Made by a program: the position numbers and the translations under genes. From JBBIRM01 sp037441765 (lineage in GTDB: Bacteria; Desulfobacterota; BSN033; UBA1163), in NCBI GenBank assembly GCA_037441765.1, contig JBBIRM010000145.1:1-7460 (forward strand): DNA of 7,460 bases, read 5' to 3'. Shown piece after piece: positions 1 to 5,785 of this stretch. Position 1 is the stretch's first letter, and each line of letters opens with the position of its first letter. A model generated the notes under the pieces. It saw nothing but the letters and a program-made list of their open reading frames with translations. It ran no database searches and was not told the DNA's origin.

Positions 1-55
1 CGGCCGACCTCCTGCTCCCAAGGCAGGCGCGCTAACCAGTCTGCGCTACGCCCCG
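1..55 (-). tRNA. tRNA-Pro (anticodon TGG), 3' part cut off by the window edge
   Basis: Read on the minus strand, the sequence folds as the 5' two-thirds of a tRNA. The 5' acceptor strand CGGGGCG (55-49) is followed by T8-A9, a D arm with GCGC/GCGC stem and a GG-containing loop, and a perfect 5-bp anticodon stem CCTGC/GCAGG enclosing the loop CTTGGGA. The anticodon TGG (positions 20-18) reads CCN proline codons. The variable loop and the start of the T arm are visible; the 3' acceptor strand lies outside the window. The 5' end is only 22 nt downstream of the rdgB stop on the same strand with no terminator seen between, so it may be processed from the rdgB transcript. Confidence 0.93.
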
Positions 56-77
56 GCTTAATAACAAATGAAAAATA

Positions 78-677
78 TTAACCCTCCATTCCCCCTTTGG
101 TAAATATTCTTCTCAGTTTCCTCAGGGCTTTGCCCCGATGGCTGATTCTGTTCTTCTCTTCGATGGAAAGCTCGGCCATGGTCTTCCCATATCGTGGAAG
201 AAAAAAAAGCGGGTCATATCCAAACCCTCTTTTCCCAACCTCCTTCAGTCCAATTCTACCCTGACATGATCCTTCTACAATAGCCTCTCTTCCATCAGGG
301 GAGACTAAGGCTAAGACACATTTAAACCTTGCCTTTCTTTTAGATGGGGGAATCCCTTCCATCTCTTTAAGAAGTTTTCGGTTATTTTCTTGGTCTGAAG
401 CCTTCTCTCCAGCATATCTTGCTGAATAAGGCCCAGGTAATCCTTTCAATGCTTCTACCTCTAAACCCGAATCATCAGCGATTGTCAATTTTTTAAAGTA
501 AGTTGCATAGAACCTGGCCTTTTTCAGGGCATTCTCAGTAAAAGTCTTCCCATCTTCTTCAACATCTGGTACATCTGAAAAATCATTTAGTGAATAGAGA
601 CGAATTCTTAACCCCCTTAAAGCCTTTCTTATCTCACGGACCTTGCCCGAATTTTTAGTTGCAATCACCAACTCCAA
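78..677 (-). CDS. rdgB: RdgB/HAM1-family XTP/dITP pyrophosphatase
   Basis: This enzyme hydrolyses non-canonical purine triphosphates (dITP, XTP, ITP) to the monophosphate and pyrophosphate, keeping deaminated bases out of DNA and RNA; it is cytosolic. The 199-residue length is normal for the family. Visible signatures are the N-terminal substrate loop TKNSGK (7-12), the metal/catalytic segment ADDSGLEV (67-74, with D69 the likely catalytic acid), GPYSARYAG (82-90), the base-binding GFGYDPLF (151-158) and SHRGKA (179-184). The start is a TTG at 677: MELVIATKN aligns with the family N-terminus and no better ATG exists. No strong Shine-Dalgarno precedes it, and the rph stop is 7 nt upstream, so translation is probably coupled to rph. 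rph-rdgB adjacency is common in bacteria. Confidence 0.95.
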   Translation of the reverse strand: MELVIATKNSGKVREIRKALRGLRIRLYSLNDFSDVPDVEEDGKTFTENALKKARFYATYFKKLTIADDSGLEVEALKGLPGPYSARYAGEKASDQENNRKLLKEMEGIPPSKRKARFKCVLALVSPDGREAIVEGSCQGRIGLKEVGKRGFGYDPLFFLPRYGKTMAELSIEEKNRISHRGKALRKLRRIFTKGGMEG

Positions 678-684
678 TGGTCTT

Positions 685-1410
685 TTAATTTTGGCCCTTC
701 CCTTCCAAAACCCTTTTCTGAATTTTTGTAAGTTCCTTTATCCCCTTTTGAGCGACTTTTGTCAACTCATCCATCTCTTTCTTTGTAAAGGTGGCCACCT
801 CCGCCGTTCCCTGGATTTCCACAAACTTTCCGCTTCCAGTCATCACAACATTCATATCCACATCTGCCCTGGAATCCTCTTCATAATTTAAATCCAGTAA
901 GATTTTTCCTCCTACCTTCCCTACACTCACTGCTGCCACTGAATCTCTGACAGGAAGTTTTTCTATCATTCCCAATTTTATCATCTTTCTAAAGGCATCT
1001 ACTAATGCTACATAGGCTCCTGTGATCGATGCGGTCCTTGTCCCACCATCAGCCTGGATGACATCACAGTCTATCCAGATCGTCCTTTCCCCAAATGCAG
1101 TTAGATCGGTCACAGACCTTAGGGACCTTCCAATCAATCTCTGAATCTCAAAAGTCCGGCCATTGCCTCCCCCTCTGTCTCTGGGAGTGCGTGTATTGGT
1201 GGAACGGGGAAGCATGGAATATTCTGCGGTGATCCAACCTCTTCCAGTATTTTTTAAGAAAGGGGGAACTCTCTCTTCCACACTGGCTGAACAGATGACT
1301 TTTGTTTCCCCCATTTCAATGAGGACTGACCCTTCTGCGTGTCGCAGATAATCTCTAATAATTTTAACCGGTCTCAGGGTTCGTGGCCCTCTCCCATCTG
1401 AACGAATCAT
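685..1410 (-). CDS. rph: Ribonuclease PH
   Basis: This is a phosphorolytic 3'-to-5' exoribonuclease that trims tRNA precursor 3' ends, using phosphate and releasing nucleoside diphosphates; the family forms a hexameric ring. The 241-residue protein starts MIRSDGRGPR. It shows HAEGSVLIEMGETKVICSAS (24-43), GWITAEYSMLPRST (58-71), R85 in the GRTFEIQRLIGRSLR block (phosphate contact in characterised enzymes), DVIQADGGTRTASITGA (116-132) and ADVDMNVVMTGSGKFVEIQGT (182-202). The start chosen is the ATG at 1410 because GGAGG lies 5 nt upstream. A TTG at 1425 and an ATG at 1422 are also in frame, but the 1422 ATG overlaps that ribosome site. It lies 35 nt downstream of the MFS gene and 7 nt before rdgB, on the same strand. 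Confidence 0.96.
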   Translation of the reverse strand: MIRSDGRGPRTLRPVKIIRDYLRHAEGSVLIEMGETKVICSASVEERVPPFLKNTGRGWITAEYSMLPRSTNTRTPRDRGGGNGRTFEIQRLIGRSLRSVTDLTAFGERTIWIDCDVIQADGGTRTASITGAYVALVDAFRKMIKLGMIEKLPVRDSVAAVSVGKVGGKILLDLNYEEDSRADVDMNVVMTGSGKFVEIQGTAEVATFTKKEMDELTKVAQKGIKELTKIQKRVLEGKGQN

Positions 1411-1415
1411 CCTTG

Positions 1416-1420
1416 CCTCC
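1416..1420 (-). promoter_or_regulatory. Shine-Dalgarno of rph
   Basis: GGAGG on the minus strand sits 5 nt before the ATG at 1410. It decides the rph start against two closely spaced upstream in-frame candidates (ATG 1422, TTG 1425), which have no comparable site. Confidence 0.7.
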
Positions 1421-1445
1421 ATCAAAAATATTCACAAAAAAAGAG

Positions 1446-2816
1446 TTAAAAGTCAACCTTAGAAGATTTGCCCCTTACCCAAGAAAGAAGAATTCCTGTC
1501 AAACCAAAGATAAGCATCAATTTCCAGACGTCTTGAATACCTTCAAGGGAAGGAATTCCATTGCCTGGTTTGGATAGGTCCTCGGGGATTCTTAATGCAA
1601 TCACCATTTCTGCAAAGGCAACCCCGACCATTAAGCCGAGGTTTCTTGAGAAGGCCAATAGACTGGAAGCTATTCCCACATGTTCTCGAGGCAGGGAGCC
1701 GATGATTGCACTGTTATTGGCAGGATTGAAGAGTCCTATCCCAATGCCAAGAATGATCTGCCTCCATATAATCTCAAACGTACTTGCATTGGTCTGTAAG
1801 AAGGTGAAAGAGAAAACGGTAAATGAGGTTAGGAATAACCCGATTGTTGCAGGAACTCTTACCCCAACACGGTCAGATATCCTTCCCCCAATGGGGGCCA
1901 TAACCATTACGGTTAGAGAGACCGGAAAGATGAGCATCCCCACTTCAGAAGGTGAGTATTTCAAGATGTTTTGAAGGAAGAAAGGGAGGACAAAGTTATG
2001 AGCTCCATTCATCCAAAAAGAGAGAAGACCTGCGACGAGGGAGGAGAGAAAGAGCCTCTTTCTGAAAAGATGGAGGTTTAACAGGGGGAGGGGAGATTTT
2101 ATCTCCACCAGAATAAATAGACCTAAGCAGAAAAGGCTTAAGAAGATCCATGCAAAACCCATTCGATTGATAAATAGAAGAAGAGATGAGAGGAAAAAAA
2201 ATAACATTATTGCCCCTAAGAGATCAACCCTTGGAGTTTGCTTTCTTCCATCCCTGCTTAAAAATTTTGAAGAAAGGAGGATCCCAATGGTACCAATGGG
2301 GAGATTGATAAAGAATACAGATCGCCATCCAAAATGTTCTACCAAGAAGCCTCCAAGAATAGGGCCGGCTATAAAACCTATAGAGACAATGGAACCAAGG
2401 ATGCCCAAGGCCTTCCCCCGTTCTCCCTCAGGATAGGCAGTAGTGAGGATAGCCGGGCCAATGGCCATTAGTGCAGAGGCACCTAAACCCTGCAGCATCC
2501 TTGAACCGATAAGAAAAGAAATTGAAGGGGAAAGGCCACAAAGGGCCGAGCCCAGGGTAAAAGTGAAAAACCCAAAGAGATAGATCCTTCTCTGGCCAAA
2601 GAGGTCAGATAATTTTCCCATCAATAAAAGAAAGCCTGTGATTATGATGAAATAAGCCGTCACCACCCATGCCACCGCCTTTAGATGAGTGTTTAAAGAT
2701 TGGGTGATTGTAGGCAGAGAAATATTCACAATGCTCGCATCAAGGGTGGACATAAAGACCCCGATGGAGACATTTAATGTTACCCAACCACGACTTTTCC
2801 ATCCCGAAAAGATCAT
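1446..2816 (-). CDS. MFS multidrug exporter, DHA2 (EmrB/QacA-like) family
   Basis: This is a predicted proton-driven drug/toxic-compound antiporter of the inner membrane. The 456-residue protein is almost entirely hydrophobic segments; by eye about 14, as expected for DHA2. Diagnostic motifs are D1 LDASIVNISLP (25-35), motif A GKLSDLFGQRR (67-77), motif B around R106 (SRMLQGLGAS), and the antiporter motif C GFIAGPILGGFL (147-158). A second motif-A-like GGRISDRVGVR (310-320) marks the internal repeat. The ATG at 2816 has only a weak ribosome site, but motif D1 begins at residue 25, so little N-terminus could be lost. The substrate cannot be told from sequence. No HlyD/EmrA-type adaptor or regulator gene lies beside it in the window. 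It is the first gene of a probable run with rph, rdgB and tRNA-Pro. Confidence 0.9.
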   Translation of the reverse strand: MIFSGWKSRGWVTLNVSIGVFMSTLDASIVNISLPTITQSLNTHLKAVAWVVTAYFIIITGFLLLMGKLSDLFGQRRIYLFGFFTFTLGSALCGLSPSISFLIGSRMLQGLGASALMAIGPAILTTAYPEGERGKALGILGSIVSIGFIAGPILGGFLVEHFGWRSVFFINLPIGTIGILLSSKFLSRDGRKQTPRVDLLGAIMLFFFLSSLLLFINRMGFAWIFLSLFCLGLFILVEIKSPLPLLNLHLFRKRLFLSSLVAGLLSFWMNGAHNFVLPFFLQNILKYSPSEVGMLIFPVSLTVMVMAPIGGRISDRVGVRVPATIGLFLTSFTVFSFTFLQTNASTFEIIWRQIILGIGIGLFNPANNSAIIGSLPREHVGIASSLLAFSRNLGLMVGVAFAEMVIALRIPEDLSKPGNGIPSLEGIQDVWKLMLIFGLTGILLSWVRGKSSKVDF

Positions 2817-2954
2817 CTATATCTTATTTCTAAAAAGGTTAGTGATTTTTTTCCTGAATAATCTTTTTTAAGTTTTGGCCAAATTTAACCCAATTCTCAA
2901 TAGATCTTCAAGAGATTGAAAAATTCTTTCTTATCGAATTCAAAGAAGCATGTA

Positions 2955-2983
2955 TTGAAACAAGAAAGAAAAATGGTTATTAT
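2955..2983 (+). promoter_or_regulatory. Predicted sigma-70-type promoter for the MoxR-VWA-lipoprotein genes
   Basis: TTGAAA (2955-2960) and TATTAT (2978-2983) each match the -35 and -10 consensus in 5 of 6 positions and are separated by exactly 17 nt. Transcription would begin near 2990, giving a leader of about 50 nt before the ATG at 3039. This fits the downstream start choice and argues against translation from 2916. The surrounding DNA is very AT-rich, which raises the chance of a fortuitous match. Confidence 0.55.
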
Positions 2984-3023
2984 TTTTTATCATTATTTTT
3001 TGTTGGAAGAAGAAAAATCATTT

Positions 3024-3030
3024 GGAGGAG
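3024..3030 (+). promoter_or_regulatory. Shine-Dalgarno of the MoxR-family gene
   Basis: GGAGGAG lies 8 nt before the ATG at 3039. This strong, well-spaced site fixes the start 41 codons inside the longest open frame. Confidence 0.75.
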
Positions 3031-3038
3031 TGAGGATT

Positions 3039-3890
3039 ATGGTTAAGGAGAATCAGGAGAGGAAATTTACTGGAGCATCAAAATATGTGCTCGATGAGGA
3101 ACTTGCAAAGATTGTTAACATCTCCATCGCCCTGGAGATGCCACTCCTGCTTAAAGGAGAACCAGGGACAGGCAAGACTATGTTAGCCTATGCTATTGCA
3201 GAGGCATTTCAAATGCGACTTATTGTTCTCAATGTCAAATCTAACATGAAACTTGTTGATACCCTTTACCAGTATGACACATTAACTCGCCTAAATGACA
3301 GTCGTTTTGGAGACTCCAAAAGGGACGTGAGCAATATTGAGGAATATATAAGAATGGGTAAGATCGGGCAGGCCTTTGTGTCCGAGGAGAGAGTGGTCCT
3401 TCTCATTGATGAGATCGATAAGGCGGATACAGATTTTCAAGATGATATGCTTGATGTACTCGATCAGATGGAATTCGATATCATTGAGATTGACAAGACC
3501 ATCAAAGCCAAACACAGGCCGATAATCATCATAACCTCCAATGCGAAAAAGGATCTTTCGGATCCATTTCTGGGTCGTTGCAACTTTCATCACATTGCCT
3601 TTCCAGAGCCTGAGATGATGCGGAGAATCATTCAGGCCCACTTCCCTTCGATTGATAGAGAATTACTCGAAAGCGCGGTTAGGACATTTTATCGCCTCAG
3701 GGAGATCAAAGGGGTTGAGAAGAAACCCGCCACCCGTGAATTGATTAACTGGATCAGGGCACTCAGGGCGGACCCTGACTTCAGGGTAAAGGATTTAATT
3801 AAAGGAGAGGTTCCTTACTTAGGAGTCCTCTTTAAGAAGAGCCCGGACTATGTGGTTGCCCAAAATGCAGTGGCAAGGTTTAGGGTATAA
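3039..3890 (+). CDS. MoxR-family AAA+ ATPase (CoxD-like)
   Basis: This is a 283-residue single-domain AAA+ ATPase of the MoxR branch. Seen directly: Walker A GEPGTGKT (40-47), Walker B LLIDEID (121-127), sensor-1 TSN (166-168), an arginine-finger candidate R180 in FLGRC, and a sensor-2 arginine R233 in KPATREL. All residues expected for ATP hydrolysis are present. MoxR proteins work as hexameric chaperones with a VWA partner to activate or load cofactors into client enzymes. The VWA gene follows 45 nt downstream on the same strand, matching the CoxD/CoxE arrangement of CO dehydrogenase loci, although no molybdenum hydroxylase gene is in view. The start is ATG 3039, set by GGAGGAG. The 41 residues upstream, from a TTG, are not AAA-like and overlap the predicted promoter. 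The client is unknown. Confidence 0.9.
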   Translation: MVKENQERKFTGASKYVLDEELAKIVNISIALEMPLLLKGEPGTGKTMLAYAIAEAFQMRLIVLNVKSNMKLVDTLYQYDTLTRLNDSRFGDSKRDVSNIEEYIRMGKIGQAFVSEERVVLLIDEIDKADTDFQDDMLDVLDQMEFDIIEIDKTIKAKHRPIIIITSNAKKDLSDPFLGRCNFHHIAFPEPEMMRRIIQAHFPSIDRELLESAVRTFYRLREIKGVEKKPATRELINWIRALRADPDFRVKDLIKGEVPYLGVLFKKSPDYVVAQNAVARFRV

Positions 3891-3935
3891 GTTCGCACAA
3901 ATATTTTTACTATTCCACTAATCCATGGGGAAGTG

Positions 3936-5129
3936 ATGTTTGTTGATTTTTTCTACCTCCTTAAAAAAGTTGGAATCCCTGTCTCCCCCACCTCCTTTCT
4001 AAGGCTTCAGAAGGCCTTGAGCATGGGGCTGATTAATTCGATTGATGACTTTTATACAGGTGCCCGCACCATTCTCGTCAAGAGCGAAAGATATTTCGAT
4101 CTTTACGACCAGGTCTTTGCCCATCATTTTCAGGGTGCTGAGATGAAGGAACCCACCGAGTTTGAACTATCAGAGATTGTCCGCGCACTGCTTGATGAAT
4201 GGTTGAAAGACCCAAAGGTCTTAGCAGAGGCCCTTGGAGTAGATGAAGCAGAATTAAGTAGATTAAGCCCTGAAGAACTGATTCAATACTTTCTGGATCG
4301 ATTAAAGGAGCAGACCGAGGCTCATCATGAGGGGAGTAGATGGATTGGAACCCGAGGAACCTCACCGGTTGGCCATTCGGGCTATCACCCTGGAGGGATG
4401 AGAGTTGGAGGGGTTTCAAGAAATAAATCTGCGGTTAAAGTGGCTATGGATCGAAGGTATCGTGATTATTCTCAGGAAGGACCATTGACCCAATCACAGA
4501 TCGGTGAGGCCCTGAAGCGACTGAGAAACTTAATCCCCGTGGGTCCAAAAGATAAGGTGAATATCGAGAAGACCATCTATCAAACGATGAAAAATGGAGG
4601 AGAGATAGAGATTGTTTTTGATCGAAGCCTGAAGGATAGACTTAAAGTGATCTTAGCAATTGACAATGGCGGATGGTCTATGGAACCCTATGTGGGATTA
4701 GTACAAACACTTTTTAACTACGCTCGGGCTCAATTTAAGGATCTAAAGACTTTTTACTTCCACAATACGATATATGATTACCTCTGGGAGGACCCACCCA
4801 GACGCTTCAAACCCTTTCCAGTAGATGAGCTGGTCCGCTTCGATCCAGAAACGAGGTTCATCATCGTAGGAGATGCAAGCATGGCTCCCTATGAATTGAT
4901 AGCGACCGATGGGTCAATCCATATTGAAGAGAGGTCTGGCAAACCAAGTTACGATAGGCTTCAATTCATTGCAAAAAACTTTCCCCATGCTGTCTGGATC
5001 AATCCAGTCATGGCGGAGGAATGGCCTTACACCCGCACCATCCAATATATTCGAGAAATCTTTCCTATGTTTGAACTCACCCTCGATGGCTTGGAGAAGG
5101 CTGTCACCTATATGATGAAGAAAAATTGA
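3936..5129 (+). CDS. CoxE-like VWA-domain protein, partner of the MoxR ATPase
   Basis: This 397-residue soluble protein has no signal peptide or membrane segment. The N-terminal half (1-130) is helical and resembles CoxE-like proteins (FYLLKKVGIPVSPTSFL; ARTILVKSERYFDLYDQVF). A glycine-rich linker follows, with GTRGTSPVGHSGYHPGGMRVGG at 138-159. The VWA domain covers about 235-390: LKVILAIDNGGWSMEPYV contains the expected metal-site loop, then FYFHNTIYDYLWED (273-286) and VGDASMAPYE (311-320). The loop reads D243-N-G-G-W-S248-M instead of the usual DxSxS/DxGGS-M, one residue longer, so metal binding may be altered. The start is the ATG at 3936, with GGGG at 3927-3930 placed 5 nt before it; a GTG at 3933 is too close to that site. 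The gene presumably supplies the client-binding partner of the upstream ATPase. Confidence 0.85.
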   Translation: MFVDFFYLLKKVGIPVSPTSFLRLQKALSMGLINSIDDFYTGARTILVKSERYFDLYDQVFAHHFQGAEMKEPTEFELSEIVRALLDEWLKDPKVLAEALGVDEAELSRLSPEELIQYFLDRLKEQTEAHHEGSRWIGTRGTSPVGHSGYHPGGMRVGGVSRNKSAVKVAMDRRYRDYSQEGPLTQSQIGEALKRLRNLIPVGPKDKVNIEKTIYQTMKNGGEIEIVFDRSLKDRLKVILAIDNGGWSMEPYVGLVQTLFNYARAQFKDLKTFYFHNTIYDYLWEDPPRRFKPFPVDELVRFDPETRFIIVGDASMAPYELIATDGSIHIEERSGKPSYDRLQFIAKNFPHAVWINPVMAEEWPYTRTIQYIREIFPMFELTLDGLEKAVTYMMKKN

Positions 5130-5136
5130 CCTTTTT

Positions 5137-5772
5137 ATGGGTAAAAAATTTCTCTTCTCCTTTACTCTACTTATATTATTATTTTTCCTCGGATGCGAGA
5201 AGGCCCAAATTACTGGAGTGGGATCTGAAGGTATCGACTTCTCTCAAGGCCCCGTTCAATCTTCCCTCCCTTCCAGTGAGCCTATCCTCAAGGAGACGAG
5301 AGAGGGAAGATTCACCCTCACTCCTTTAACAGAGTATAAACTTACGGGAATGGTTGTGAGCGTTAGATCTTATTCTGATGGTTGGGAGTCATTGGTTTCA
5401 CCATACGATCTGGCTATAGTGTGGGGGAAATTAACGGAGCCCGAATATGAAAGATTTATTTCTTATAGCCAGAGGGATAGGTGGTATTTTTATAGATACC
5501 AGAAGGATTGTCCACTCGATGAGACCTACATCATCTCTCACTCCTCCAACAATCACATCATCCCTGACAATGAAAATATCCGGCGTGCCCTAAAAACCAT
5601 TAAGAAAAAGGATAAGGTTGTGTTGGAGGGTTTTCTGGTCAATGTGAAAGGAAATTATAAGGGTCAGGAGGTCTACTGGAATACGAGCCTCTCCCGTTCG
5701 GATACAGGAAATGGGTCTTGCGAAATCATCTATGTTTCTAAGATTAGAATCAATGATAATATCTATGATTAG
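5137..5772 (+). CDS. Putative lipoprotein of unknown function
   Basis: The 211-residue protein has an N-terminal lipoprotein signal: basic MGKK, a hydrophobic stretch (5-19) and a lipobox-like FLGC with the lipidated cysteine at 20. Residue +2 is Glu, so outer-membrane sorting is plausible in a Gram-negative cell. After a Ser/Pro-rich linker (about 30-50), the mature domain (about 58-210) is rich in predicted beta strands and carries distinctive segments: YKLTGMVVSVRSYSDGW (67-83), SPYDLAIVWGKL (88-99), RWYFYRY (115-121), HSSNNHIIPDNENI (135-148), DKVVLEGFLVNV (159-170) and SLSRSDTGNGSCE (184-196). The GMVVSV/VVLEGFLVNV strands suggest an OB-like barrel, but that is a guess. C125 and C195 could form a disulfide. 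It starts 7 nt after the VWA stop without a clear ribosome site, implying translational coupling. I recognise no function. Confidence 0.75.
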   Translation: MGKKFLFSFTLLILLFFLGCEKAQITGVGSEGIDFSQGPVQSSLPSSEPILKETREGRFTLTPLTEYKLTGMVVSVRSYSDGWESLVSPYDLAIVWGKLTEPEYERFISYSQRDRWYFYRYQKDCPLDETYIISHSSNNHIIPDNENIRRALKTIKKKDKVVLEGFLVNVKGNYKGQEVYWNTSLSRSDTGNGSCEIIYVSKIRINDNIYD

Positions 5773-5785
5773 AACAAATGAAGTT

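Larger units (their letters stand above)
2817..3038. other. Divergent intergenic region between the exporter and the MoxR operon
   Basis: This 222-nt AT-rich stretch separates the minus-strand exporter from the plus-strand AAA+ gene. It holds the plus-strand promoter at 2955-2983 and the AAA+ ribosome site at 3024-3030. A 10-bp perfect palindrome TTTGGCCAAA lies at 2874-2883, on the exporter side. For the exporter I see only poor -35/-10 pairs on the minus strand (for example TTGAAG with an 18-nt spacer to TAAATT), so no promoter is called there. An open frame from TTG 2916 crosses this region into the AAA+ gene, but it is not considered coding. Confidence 0.6.

Noticed and set aside
1561..1974. 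137-codon open frame on the plus strand
   Set aside because: It is antisense to the MFS exporter, whose transmembrane codons tend to leave long open frames on the opposite strand.
2817..2940. Minus-strand promoter for the MFS exporter
   Set aside because: Several TTGxxx/TAAAxx pairs exist, but none matches better than 4 of 6 in both boxes in this AT-rich DNA, so no call is made.
2916..3038. N-terminal extension of the MoxR-family protein from TTG 2916
   Set aside because: It overlaps a good promoter match, has no ribosome site, and encodes residues unlike the AAA+ family; the ATG at 3039 has a strong Shine-Dalgarno.
3291..3641. 116-codon open frame on the minus strand
   Set aside because: It lies entirely antisense to the Walker B and sensor region of the AAA+ gene and has no recognisable protein features.
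4078..4419. 113-codon open frame on the minus strand
   Set aside because: It is antisense to the well-supported VWA gene and its translation looks like a shadow.
3039..5129. A RavA/ViaA or MoxR-DUF58 type system or an anti-phage defence module
   Set aside because: The VWA protein has the CoxE-like layout with a glycine-rich linker, there is no DUF58 protein, nuclease or effector nearby, and the flanks are housekeeping and energy-metabolism genes.
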